DNA of 15,805 bases from Acidobacteriota bacterium (GCA_028873155.1 JAGWML010000039.1:1-15805); one strand, 5' to 3'; positions 7,313 through 14,042 are shown, numbered from the stretch's first letter. The notes: a model not told the origin generated them from the sequence alone. Numbers and translations: made by a program.

Positions 7313-8011
7313 ATGCCTGCTAAGAAGACAAGTTCAGCAAAAGCTTTGAGGAAGCCTGCGCGCGGCGATGTTGCGCCGGAACGGGTAGCGGCGATTTTGA
7401 AGGGGCTGGATGAGGCGTATCCGGAGGCGGAGTGCGCGCTCAATCATTGCTCGCCATGGGAGCTGCTGGTGGCGACGATTCTGTCGGCGCAGTGCACGGA
7501 TGCGCGGGTGAACATGGTGACGCCGGAGCTGTTCCGGCGCTTCCCTACCCCGGCGGCGATGGCCAAGGCTAAGCCGGCGGAGCTGGAGGCGCTGATCCGC
7601 TCGACGGGGTTCTTCCGCAACAAGGCGAAGTCGATTCTGGGCGCGGCACAAAAGATTACGAACGAGTTTGGCGGCAAGGTGCCTGAAACGCTGGCGGAAC
7701 TGATTACCGTGCCGGGCGCGGCGCGGAAGACGGCCAACGTGGTGCTGGGCGTGTGCTTCGGCAAGGCCGAGGGCGTGGTGGTGGATACGCATGTGCTGCG
7801 GATTGCACGGCGGCTGGGACTGGCGAAGAGCGACACGCCGCAGAAGGTGGAGCAGGAACTGATGCAGGTCCTGCCGCAGGAGCGGTGGATTCGCTTCTCG
7901 CACCAGATCATTCACCATGGGCGGGCGGTGTGCGATGCGCGCAAGCCGAAGTGCAGCGCGTGCAATCTGGAGCTGCTGTGCACCTCGAAAGACAAGACGT
8001 GGACGAGTTAA
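7313..8011 (+). CDS. nth: Endonuclease III, base-excision DNA glycosylase/AP lyase
   Basis: Endonuclease III excises oxidised pyrimidines and cleaves the abasic site. The 232-residue protein has an N-terminal Lys/Ala-rich tail (1-20), then the HhH-GPD fold: ELLVATILSAQCTD (50-63), STGFFRNKA (97-105), and the helix-hairpin-helix VPGAARKTANVVL (133-145) with catalytic Lys139. Catalytic Asp158 is in VVDTHV. The iron-sulfur cluster signature C-x6-C-x2-C-x5-C is intact at Cys207, 214, 217 and 223. One oddity is that the hairpin reads GAA where GVG is usual. The start is ATG 7313, the only start consistent with the family's length. The gene lies between hemQ and the convergent hem operon and probably is an independent repair gene. 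Confidence 0.95.
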   Translation: MPAKKTSSAKALRKPARGDVAPERVAAILKGLDEAYPEAECALNHCSPWELLVATILSAQCTDARVNMVTPELFRRFPTPAAMAKAKPAELEALIRSTGFFRNKAKSILGAAQKITNEFGGKVPETLAELITVPGAARKTANVVLGVCFGKAEGVVVDTHVLRIARRLGLAKSDTPQKVEQELMQVLPQERWIRFSHQIIHHGRAVCDARKPKCSACNLELLCTSKDKTWTS

Positions 8012-8023
8012 CGGGCCAGCTTT

Positions 8024-8050
8024 CCCATGTCTCAGAATCGCGAGACTTTG
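8024..8050. repeat. Degenerate GTCTC/GAGAC palindrome between nth and hemD
   Basis: CCCATGTCTCAG followed by TCGCGAGAC contains a 5-bp stem, GTCTC (8029-8033) with GAGAC (8042-8046). It lies in the 43-nt gap between the convergent nth and hemD stops. The sequence closely parallels the palindrome inside hemC at 9020-9045, in the same orientation, and looks like a decayed copy. Any terminator role would be weak, as only TTT follows on the plus strand. Confidence 0.45.
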
Positions 8051-8054
8051 CAAA

Positions 8055-8828
8055 TTACCGGAAAAGACTGGCGATGGCCGCGATGAGTCCGGGGATGTCG
8101 TGCGGGTTCGCTTCTGCGGCTGGGAGCCAATTGTGTTCGCGCAGGGTCTGGCTGGTGATGGGGCCGATGGAGACGGCGGGAACTCCGGCGAAGGGAAAAG
8201 TGGTGCCGGCGGCGTGGGCGGCGTGTGCAAGGTGGGTGACGCTGGAAGAGCTGGTGAAGGTGGCGGCGTCGATTCCCTGCTTCAGTGCGGCGCGTAGTTG
8301 CGCGGGTGCTGCGGCAGGCATGGCGTTGCGATAGGCATCCACAACATCGATGACGGCACCGGCGGAGCGGAGCGCGTCCGGGATGACGTCGCGGGCTGCG
8401 GCGGCACGGGCCAGCAGGACACGCTGACCTGCAATGCGAGGGGCCAGCTCGGAGACTAGACTCTCAGCGACATAGGCTTCTGGAATGAGGGCGACGGCGA
8501 GGCCGGCTCTCTCTGCTTCCTCGGCTGTTGCGCGGCCGACGGCTGCCACCCGCGGCGCGGCTGAGCCTTCCCACGAGACGCCAAGAAGCGAGGCGCGATC
8601 GGCCACGGCGCGCACGGCGTTGGTGCTGGTGAGGATGAGCCACTGGTAGCTCGCGAGCTGCGCGAGGGAGTGGTCGAGGGCGTCATAGCTCGATGGTGGC
8701 TGGATTTCAAGGACGGGAACTTCGACGGGAGTGGCTCCGAGCGCGCGGAGACCGTCACTGAGTTTGCCGGCCTGAGTGGCGGCGCGGGTGACGAGGATGC
8801 GGCGACCCGCGAGGGGTTGCGACGTCAC
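8055..8828 (-). CDS. hemD: Uroporphyrinogen-III synthase
   Basis: HemD closes hydroxymethylbilane with inversion of ring D to give uroporphyrinogen III. The start is GTG 8828, whose GTGA overlaps the hemC stop by 4 nt, so it is probably translated by coupling. The 257-residue protein shows the weakly conserved but recognisable HemD layout: GRRILVTRAATQAGKLSDGL (8-27), LILTSTNAV (64-72), a VAAVGRATAEEAERAG segment (94-109), DVIPDALRSAGA (147-158), ATFTSSSSV (189-197) and SIGPITSQTLRE (220-231). Length is normal for the family. It is the last gene of the operon and ends 43 nt from the convergent nth stop. Identity is firm because of both motifs and position after hemC. Confidence 0.93.
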   Translation of the reverse strand: MTSQPLAGRRILVTRAATQAGKLSDGLRALGATPVEVPVLEIQPPSSYDALDHSLAQLASYQWLILTSTNAVRAVADRASLLGVSWEGSAAPRVAAVGRATAEEAERAGLAVALIPEAYVAESLVSELAPRIAGQRVLLARAAAARDVIPDALRSAGAVIDVVDAYRNAMPAAAPAQLRAALKQGIDAATFTSSSSVTHLAHAAHAAGTTFPFAGVPAVSIGPITSQTLREHNWLPAAEANPHDIPGLIAAIASLFR

Positions 8829-9805
8829 CGGGCGACTCCGCCATGGGCCGCGAGCAGCGGGCCTGCGCCGGCCGCGATGAGCATGTCTGCGGCGAGTCGG
8901 CCGAGGGAGACGGGGTCAGTGGATGCGGATGCCCGGTGATGGATGCGGATGGCCTGACCGGAGTCCGGCGCGGCGACTACGGCAAAGATTTCGATTTCGG
9001 ATTCGGAAACGAGACCATTCCCAGGTCTCAGTTTCGAGACCTGGGGCACCCAGTTGTTGGGCACCGGGCGGCAGTGGACGCCGATGGGGACCTGGCAGCC
9101 TCCGCCCAATGCGGCCAAGGCGGCGCGTTCGGCGGTGACGGCGAAGTGCGTGGCGGAGTCGTTGAGGAAAGCGACGGCGGCAAGGGTGGCTGCGTCGTCT
9201 TTGCGGGTCTCGATGCCAAGCGAACCCTGACCGGCGGCGGGCGTGAAGTCGGCGGGGTCCAGGCGCTCGCGAATCCACTCGGTCTTTTCGAGGCGGTCGA
9301 GGCCGGCGGCTGCGAGCAGGATGGCATCGACCTGACCCTCGGCGAGCTTGCGGAGGCGTGTATCGACATTGCCGCGGAACTCTTGCGGCTCAATGTCCGG
9401 GCGGAGGGCCTTCAACTGGGCGCGGCGGCGCTGGCTGCTGGTGCCGACGCGGGCACCGTGAGGCAGCGCGGCAAGGTTCGGATAGCGCACGGAGACGAAG
9501 ACGTCGCGGGGGTCCACGCGCGGTGGCGTGGCGGCCAGAGCAAAGGGCGCGGGCAGTTCCGTGGGGAGATCTTTCAGCGAGTGCACGGCGAGATGGACGC
9601 GACCTTCGGCGAGCGCTTCTTCAATCTCCTTGGTGAACATGCCTTTTGAGCCAACCTGCGCGAAGGTGACCTCCTGGAGGCGGTCACCGGTGGTTTTGAT
9701 GATTTCGATTTCGACGGTATGGCCCTGCGCGCGGAGGAGCGCGGCGATGTGATTGCTTTGCCAAAGGGCGAGCTGCGAGCCACGGCTACCGATACGCAGG
9801 TTCAT
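8825..9805 (-). CDS. hemC: Hydroxymethylbilane synthase (porphobilinogen deaminase)
   Basis: HemC polymerises four porphobilinogens into hydroxymethylbilane on a dipyrromethane cofactor. The ATG at 9805 overlaps the hemA stop as ATGA, and the 326-residue product begins with canonical MNLRIGSRGSQLALWQS. Visible motifs are KTTGDR (37-42), VGSKGMFTKEIEEAL (51-65), HSLKDLPT (75-82, catalytic Asp79), VGTSSQRR (120-127), RGNVDTRLRKL (144-154), AAGQG (190-194) and the cofactor-attachment loop GGGCQVPIG (234-242) with Cys237. After that loop comes an insert of roughly 20-25 residues (about 246-269), absent from the usual short connection to the VVAAPD strand. The insert is encoded by a palindromic repeat, described separately. 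Such a position is a surface loop of domain 3 in known structures, so activity is probably retained. Confidence 0.95.
   Translation of the reverse strand: MNLRIGSRGSQLALWQSNHIAALLRAQGHTVEIEIIKTTGDRLQEVTFAQVGSKGMFTKEIEEALAEGRVHLAVHSLKDLPTELPAPFALAATPPRVDPRDVFVSVRYPNLAALPHGARVGTSSQRRRAQLKALRPDIEPQEFRGNVDTRLRKLAEGQVDAILLAAAGLDRLEKTEWIRERLDPADFTPAAGQGSLGIETRKDDAATLAAVAFLNDSATHFAVTAERAALAALGGGCQVPIGVHCRPVPNNWVPQVSKLRPGNGLVSESEIEIFAVVAAPDSGQAIRIHHRASASTDPVSLGRLAADMLIAAGAGPLLAAHGGVAR
9020..9045. repeat. Perfect 10-bp palindromic repeat inside hemC
   Basis: CCCAGGTCTC (9020-9029) and GAGACCTGGG (9036-9045) pair perfectly around a 6-base loop, AGTTTC. On the minus strand it is read in frame as hemC residues about 254-262. 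A GGGCACC run follows at 9044-9050, and a second, partial copy of that run (GGGCACC) lies at 9059-9065. A related, decayed copy is at 8024-8050. Confidence 0.75.
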
Positions 9806-11157
9806 TTGCCCCCCACGGCACTGGCTTCGCGGGATTGCTGTTTCTCCTGCGTCTGCTGGTCTTCAGAGGCAGTGGGAGGTTGCGGCTCTGCGGCGGGATC
9901 GGGCGTGGCGGGCAGCGACCATGTTTCGCAGAGGGCTTCAAGGCGGTTGGCGTCGTTTTCGCGCGCGGCTTGCTTGAGGGCCTGCATAGGGGGATGAAGG
10001 AACTTGTTGACGAGGCCGCGCGTGAGAGCCTCGACGGCGGCGAGCTGCTCGACGGTGAGGCTGTCAAGCCGGGCGTGGACGCGGCGCAGCTCGGCCTGGC
10101 GGATTTCTTCAAACTGATGCTGGAGCGAGACGATGGCAGGCGCGACGTTGACGGTGCGCTGGCGCTGGTGAAAGCGCTCGACTTCGGCGGCGACGAGGGC
10201 TTCGGCGTCGGTGGCCTGGCTCTTGCGCTCGGCGATGTGCGCGGCGGCGACTTGCTGGAGGTCGTCGATGTCGTAGACGAAGAGGCCGTCGAGCTTGTTG
10301 ACCTCGGGATCGACGTCGCGGGGAACGGCGATGTCGATGAAGAACATGGGGCGGTTGCGGCGGCGCTGGAGGAAGGCCTGGCCGTGCTCGCGGCGGAAGA
10401 TGGGGTGCGGTGCCCCGGTGGAGGTGATGACGATGTCGGCTTCGCTGGCGGCATCGTGGAGCTGCTCGAAGGGGATGACGCGGCCGTTGAAGGGCTCGGC
10501 GAGAAGACGGGCGCGTTCAAGGGTGCGGTTGGTGACGAGGATGGCGCCTGCGCCCTGCTGCACGAGATGGCGCGCGGCGAGCTCGCTCATCTTGCCCGCG
10601 CCGACGAGGAAGACCGTGCGGCCATTGAGCGAGCCAAAGATCTTGCGGGCCAGCTCGACGGCGACCGAGGCGATGGAGACGGAGTTGGAGCCGATTTCGG
10701 TTTCAGTGCGGACCTTCTTGGCTGCGGCGAAGGCGCTTTGAAGCAGATGCTCTAGCTGGCCGCCAACGGCGCCGGTGGAGCGGGCGATGGCGAAGGCTTC
10801 CTTGACCTGGCCGAGAATCTGCGGCTCGCCGACGACCATGGAATCGAGGCTGGAGGCGACGCGGAAGAGATGCCGGACGGCCTGCTGGTCGCGGTGCTGA
10901 TAGATGTGCGGCGCAAGCAGGCCAGGGTCAAGGCCAAAGTGGCGATGCAGGAATGCGGTGAGGTCTGTGTCCGGCGATTCGAGCGCGGCGAGGATTTCGA
11001 CGCGATTGCAGGTGGAGACGATCATGCACTCGGTGACGCCGGGCATGGCGGCGAGGGCGCGTGTGGTTTCCGGCAGGTCGTCACGGGAGATGGCGATTCG
11101 CTCGCGGAGCTCGATGGGCGCGGTCTTGTGGTTGATGCCGACGACGGTGAGGGTCAT
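9802..11157 (-). CDS. hemA: Glutamyl-tRNA reductase
   Basis: HemA reduces glutamyl-tRNA to glutamate-1-semialdehyde with NADPH, the committed step of C5-pathway tetrapyrrole synthesis. ATG 11157 overlaps the upstream membrane-protein stop as ATGA and yields MTLTVVGINHKTAPIELRE, the standard family start; the open frame extends further upstream but without homology. Length is 451 residues. Catalytic Cys50 lies in STCNRVEIL, His96 in RHLFRVASSLDSMVVGEPQ, followed by ILGQVKEAF. The NADPH-binding FLVGAGKMSELAA is at 183-195, and the helical dimerisation domain follows. The last roughly 40 residues are a Pro/Gln/Glu/Ser-rich tail (PATPDPAAEPQPP onward) beyond the usual length of about 415, probably disordered. 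Confidence 0.96.
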   Translation of the reverse strand: MTLTVVGINHKTAPIELRERIAISRDDLPETTRALAAMPGVTECMIVSTCNRVEILAALESPDTDLTAFLHRHFGLDPGLLAPHIYQHRDQQAVRHLFRVASSLDSMVVGEPQILGQVKEAFAIARSTGAVGGQLEHLLQSAFAAAKKVRTETEIGSNSVSIASVAVELARKIFGSLNGRTVFLVGAGKMSELAARHLVQQGAGAILVTNRTLERARLLAEPFNGRVIPFEQLHDAASEADIVITSTGAPHPIFRREHGQAFLQRRRNRPMFFIDIAVPRDVDPEVNKLDGLFVYDIDDLQQVAAAHIAERKSQATDAEALVAAEVERFHQRQRTVNVAPAIVSLQHQFEEIRQAELRRVHARLDSLTVEQLAAVEALTRGLVNKFLHPPMQALKQAARENDANRLEALCETWSLPATPDPAAEPQPPTASEDQQTQEKQQSREASAVGGK

Positions 11158-11990
11158 TGGGCACCGAACCTGTGGACGTGGCTGAATGCGTTGGCAGCGA
11201 AGACGGCGATCATGACGACTAACACCGCGCCGGATACATAGGCTGCGCGGCGGCCGCGCAGGCCGGCGGCCTGACGGATGAAGAGCAGCAGGACGTAGAC
11301 GAACCACATCAGGAAAGACGCGATGACCTTGGGGTCTTCAAAATATGCGGCGCCGAGGGAGGTCTCCTGCACGAGGACCGAGCCGATGACGAGGCCGACG
11401 GTCATGCAGGGGAAACCAAAAAGCAGGGTGGCGTGGGCAATGCGTTCCAGGGTGTCGAGGGGCGGCAGCCAGTCAAACGCAGTGGAGCCGGAGGCCAGTT
11501 GTGCCTTGAGCTTGGATTTGAGGCGGCGCTCCTGCAAGAGATACAGAATCGACGCGAGCAGGCTGAACCCCAGCGCGGCATAGGCGGCGAGCAGCGCGGC
11601 GATATGGGCGATGAGCCAACTGGTGCGGACGCCCTCTGATGGGAAGGTGTAGCGAACCACACCGAGCGCCGGGACGAAGACCAGGAAGAATGTGATGGGC
11701 AGGGCGAAGATGCCGAGGGAGATGGCGTCATAGAGCCACCAGACGAGGAGGAAGAGCGAAGCGACGACGAAGCCGAGGAGCGATTCCGCTTCGCGGACTC
11801 CGACGGGGACCCAGCTATGGCCCTGAACGAGCATTTCGACCACGGAGACGAAGTGGAAGAAGTAGCCCATGCCGGCAAGGTGGACACAACTCTTGCGCCA
11901 GCGTTCGATTTTGTAGAGCACGGCTGGGAAGACGGCAATGCTTGCCGTCACGTAGAGCACTGCCGCGACTCGTAACCAGAGGAGGTGCAT
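11154..11990 (-). CDS. HemX/CcsA-like membrane protein (cytochrome c assembly family)
   Basis: The 278-residue protein is almost wholly hydrophobic, with about eight predicted membrane helices. It resembles the CcsA/HemX group: a paired pattern of FHFVSVVEML, SWLIAHIAALLAAYAALGFSLLASILYLLQERRLK, and a C-terminal GSVLVQETSLGAAYFEDPKVIASFLMWFVYVLLL, where the tryptophan-rich WGWDPKE motif of true CcsA heme-handling proteins is degenerate (YFEDPK). This favours the HemX side of the family. In Bacillus, HemX lowers HemA protein level; here the gene directly precedes hemA and overlaps it by 4 nt (ATGA), which supports a linked role. The start at ATG 11990 has no Shine-Dalgarno site; a TAAGAT box lies 10 nt upstream. 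It is the first gene of the operon. Confidence 0.82.
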   Translation of the reverse strand: MHLLWLRVAAVLYVTASIAVFPAVLYKIERWRKSCVHLAGMGYFFHFVSVVEMLVQGHSWVPVGVREAESLLGFVVASLFLLVWWLYDAISLGIFALPITFFLVFVPALGVVRYTFPSEGVRTSWLIAHIAALLAAYAALGFSLLASILYLLQERRLKSKLKAQLASGSTAFDWLPPLDTLERIAHATLLFGFPCMTVGLVIGSVLVQETSLGAAYFEDPKVIASFLMWFVYVLLLFIRQAAGLRGRRAAYVSGAVLVVMIAVFAANAFSHVHRFGAQ

Positions 11991-12000
11991 CTCGAGTTCA

Positions 12001-12006
12001 ATCTTA
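12001..12006 (-). promoter_or_regulatory. TAAGAT -10-like box of the hem operon
   Basis: The minus strand reads TAAGAT at 12006-12001, 10 nt before ATG 11990. Transcription would start near 11992-11994, leaving a leader of only a few bases. No -35 hexamer is seen at 16-18 bases, which would fit activator-dependent transcription from the site at 12028-12043. Confidence 0.4.
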
Positions 12007-12027
12007 AGGCCTTAGAGGGTTACAGCG

Positions 12028-12043
12028 TGTGACGTAAATCACC
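12028..12043. promoter_or_regulatory. CRP/FNR-family-like operator upstream of the hem operon
   Basis: TGTGA-CGTAAA-TCACC is a near-perfect match to the classical CRP half-site arrangement TGTGA-N6-TCACA, with a fully symmetric GTGA/TCAC core. Its centre (12035.5) is about 41-43 bases ahead of the transcription start predicted from the TAAGAT box, which is class II activator spacing. It is about 190 bases from the divergent hydrolase start at 12234. Which regulator binds is unknown. Confidence 0.5.
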
Positions 12044-12233
12044 AGGCGAAGGGTTTTGTCGCAGGATTTTGAGTCGCCGCGGGGGTGGCACCCGAAATGG
12101 AAGGCGCAGGACGGACGCGACTGGCTTTGCGCCCGTAAAGAATGTGGTGGCTGCGAGTTGGCCGGGCTGGACTATGCTGGTACGGACCGGCGGCCTTGCC
12201 GGTGATTGGTTTTCCCTGGAGGAACAAGAGACG

Positions 12234-13454
12234 ATGCGGATGCGAAGTGCTGGTGGTGTGGTGTTGCTTTCTGCAGTATTGATGATGGCTGGGCTGGGCG
12301 AGGCCAGAGGGGAGAGTCACCCGCAGTGGGTGGGAACGTGGGCGACCTCGCCGATGCTGGCGGAGAACACGCTCCGGATGCATGACTTCAGCGGGATGAC
12401 CCTGCGGGAGATTGTGCATGTATCGGCCGGCGGGGAGCAGATTCGAATTCGGCTGACGAATGAGTTCGGCAAGGACCCCCTGGTGCTGAGCGATGTGCAT
12501 GTGGCGGAGAGCGCAGGCGCGGATGCGACGAAGGCGGGCACCGATCATGAATTGACCTTCGGCGGCGAGAAGACGGTGCGGGTGGCGGCCGGGGCAGTTG
12601 CGTATTCAGACCCAGTGGCCATGACCCTGGCGCCGATGACAGACTTGGCGGTGAGCTTCTATGTGCCGTCGCAGGTGATGCGCGCGGAGACCTTCCACGA
12701 TTTTGCCGATCAGGACAACTACATGGTGAGCGGCGATGTGGCGGGCACGGCTTCGCTGACAGATGCGAAGAAGATTGAGTCGTGGTACTTCCTGGACGGC
12801 GTGGATGTGGCGTGGACGAAGGGTGCGCGCGCGATTGTGACGTTGGGCGACTCGATTACGGACGGAGCGCTGTCAACCCACAACGCGAACCGGCGCTGGC
12901 CCGACGTGCTGGCTGCGCGACTGCAGCAGATGCATGGGATGGAGCATGTAGGCGTGGTGAATGAAGGCATTGGCGGCAACCGCGTGGTGAATGACGGCTA
13001 CGGCCCGAGCGCGCTGGCGCGGCTGGACCGCGATGTGCTGGCGCAGAGCGGCGCGTCGTATGTGGTGGTGCTCGAGAGCATCAACGACATCGGGCGCTAT
13101 CCGCGGGCGCTGGGAGCAGAAGACAACATAACGGCGGCAGACCTGGAGCAGGGGCTGAAGCAGATTGCCGACGCGGCGCACGAGCACGGGATGAAGGCCT
13201 ATGGCGCCACGCTGACGCCCTATGGCGGCGCGGGCTACTCGTCTGAGAAGGGCGAGCAGGCGCGGGAGGCGGTGAACAACTGGATCCGCACGAGCGGGAC
13301 GTTTGACGGCGTGATTGACTTCGACAAAATTACGCAGGACCCGGCGAACCCGACGCACTTCAATCCGCTGTACGACTCCGGCGACCACCTCCACCCGAAT
13401 GATGCGGGATACAAGGCGATGGGCGAAGGAATCGACCTGAAGCTGTTTCAGTAG
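12234..13454 (+). CDS. Secreted SGNH/GDSL-family hydrolase with N-terminal accessory domain
   Basis: The ATG at 12234 gives a 406-residue preprotein with a signal peptide (1 to about 26, LGEARG region); GGAGGAA at 12218-12224 is the nearest ribosome site, although spaced somewhat far. Residues about 30-195 form a beta-rich domain beginning QWVGTWATSP, typical of a subset of extracellular GDSL esterases. The catalytic domain follows: block I LGDSITDG with nucleophile Ser207, block II GIGGNR (245-250, oxyanion glycine), block III ESINDIG (281-287, Asn284) and block V DHLHPND with Asp384 and His387. It is likely an esterase acting on acylated carbohydrates or lipids outside the cytoplasm; the substrate cannot be read from sequence. 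The in-frame upstream extension to 12069 has no signal peptide or homology and is rejected. It converges on the next gene with 6 nt between stops. Confidence 0.9.
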   Translation: MRMRSAGGVVLLSAVLMMAGLGEARGESHPQWVGTWATSPMLAENTLRMHDFSGMTLREIVHVSAGGEQIRIRLTNEFGKDPLVLSDVHVAESAGADATKAGTDHELTFGGEKTVRVAAGAVAYSDPVAMTLAPMTDLAVSFYVPSQVMRAETFHDFADQDNYMVSGDVAGTASLTDAKKIESWYFLDGVDVAWTKGARAIVTLGDSITDGALSTHNANRRWPDVLAARLQQMHGMEHVGVVNEGIGGNRVVNDGYGPSALARLDRDVLAQSGASYVVVLESINDIGRYPRALGAEDNITAADLEQGLKQIADAAHEHGMKAYGATLTPYGGAGYSSEKGEQAREAVNNWIRTSGTFDGVIDFDKITQDPANPTHFNPLYDSGDHLHPNDAGYKAMGEGIDLKLFQ

Positions 13455-13460
13455 CGGACA

Positions 13461-13973
13461 CTAAAGCGCGGGCTGGAGAACGGCCAGGCCCGCGCGCGAA
13501 ACCTCCACGTCGTCTTCAGACTTGCCTCCGCTGAAAGCGACGATGATGTGGCCGGTCTTTCCCTGCCCAATGACACCACCCTGCCAGCCGAATTCCCCGG
13601 TCATCGGTGGACGGCTGGCAGTGCCGCTGTTCTGGAGGGTGTCGGCCATCTCGGCGGACTTGGCATAGGCGATGCCGATGAGATTGTTGCCTTTGCTTGC
13701 TGCGGTGGGCGCATCCTTCATGCGGCCAATCACTGCCATCTTCGAGAGCCACCCCTCCACGGTGGCGCCAGACGCATAAGAGACGACGGCGACTCCGGTG
13801 ACGTTGAGCTGCGCGGCGCGAGCGCGCATGGCCTCGATGGCGCGTGCGGCGAGGGCATCAAACTTTTTCGTGCTGACGGATGGATGGGGACGGGAGGCGG
13901 CGTGGGCCAACGGCGGCGCTATGGTGACGAGGGCGACGATGACCAGGGCTGCATAGATGCATTGGCGCTTCAT
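13461..13973 (-). CDS. Secreted GlcG/HbpS-like (heme-degrading/DUF336 family) protein
   Basis: The start ATG 13973 (AAAGG about 10 nt upstream) gives 170 residues with a clear signal peptide ending AHA|A at 25/26. The mature part follows the GlcG/HbpS fold order: helix KFDALAARAIEAMRARAAQ, strand NVTGVAVVSYAS, a strand-helix MAVIGRMKDAPTAASKGNNLIGIAYAKSAEMADTL, then FGWQGGVIGQGKTGHIIVAFSGG and the terminal helix EDDVEVSRAGLAVL, which matches the family's ending closely. Some members bind or degrade heme and sense oxidative stress; many are uncharacterised. With a signal peptide it should be periplasmic or extracellular. Upstream in-frame sequence to 14063 lacks a signal peptide at its start and would overlap the promoter region, so it is rejected. 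A stable hairpin lies within its last codons. Confidence 0.75.
   Translation of the reverse strand: MKRQCIYAALVIVALVTIAPPLAHAASRPHPSVSTKKFDALAARAIEAMRARAAQLNVTGVAVVSYASGATVEGWLSKMAVIGRMKDAPTAASKGNNLIGIAYAKSAEMADTLQNSGTASRPPMTGEFGWQGGVIGQGKTGHIIVAFSGGKSEDDVEVSRAGLAVLQPAL
13466..13495. terminator. Hairpin between convergent genes, possible two-way terminator
   Basis: GCGCGGGC (13466-13473) pairs with GCCCGCGC (13488-13495), continued by TGG/CCA across a single bulged G, around a 7-base loop. It overlaps the last codons of the minus-strand gene and starts 12 nt after the plus-strand hydrolase stop. On the minus strand TTTAG follows the stem; on the plus strand there is no T-run. It could stop or protect both transcripts, but the U-tract is weak. 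Confidence 0.4.
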
Positions 13974-14042
13974 TCGAGCTTGCCTTTCATGGGAAATGGT
14001 TGCGGAACGGTCTTGCAGGATTTGGATTGGGATTCGAGCAGG

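Noticed and set aside
9835..10755. 306-codon plus-strand frame opposite hemA
   Set aside because: It is a reverse-complement shadow of hemA; Gly/Asp/Val-rich with no domain signature.
12005..12014. Perfect palindrome TAAGGCCTTA upstream of the hem operon as an operator
   Set aside because: Only 10 bp long, with no flanking symmetry, and it overlaps the predicted -10 box; chance is a fair explanation. It is worth only a footnote beside the CRP-like site.
12061..12104. Possible third copy of the GTCTC palindrome (GATTTTGAGTCG followed by GGGTGGCACCC)
   Set aside because: Similarity to the hemC element is loose and there is no stem of useful length.
12069..12233. Upstream extension of the SGNH hydrolase
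   Set aside because: It would bury the signal peptide inside the protein and begins at TTG with no ribosome site; ATG 12234 restores a normal exported preprotein.
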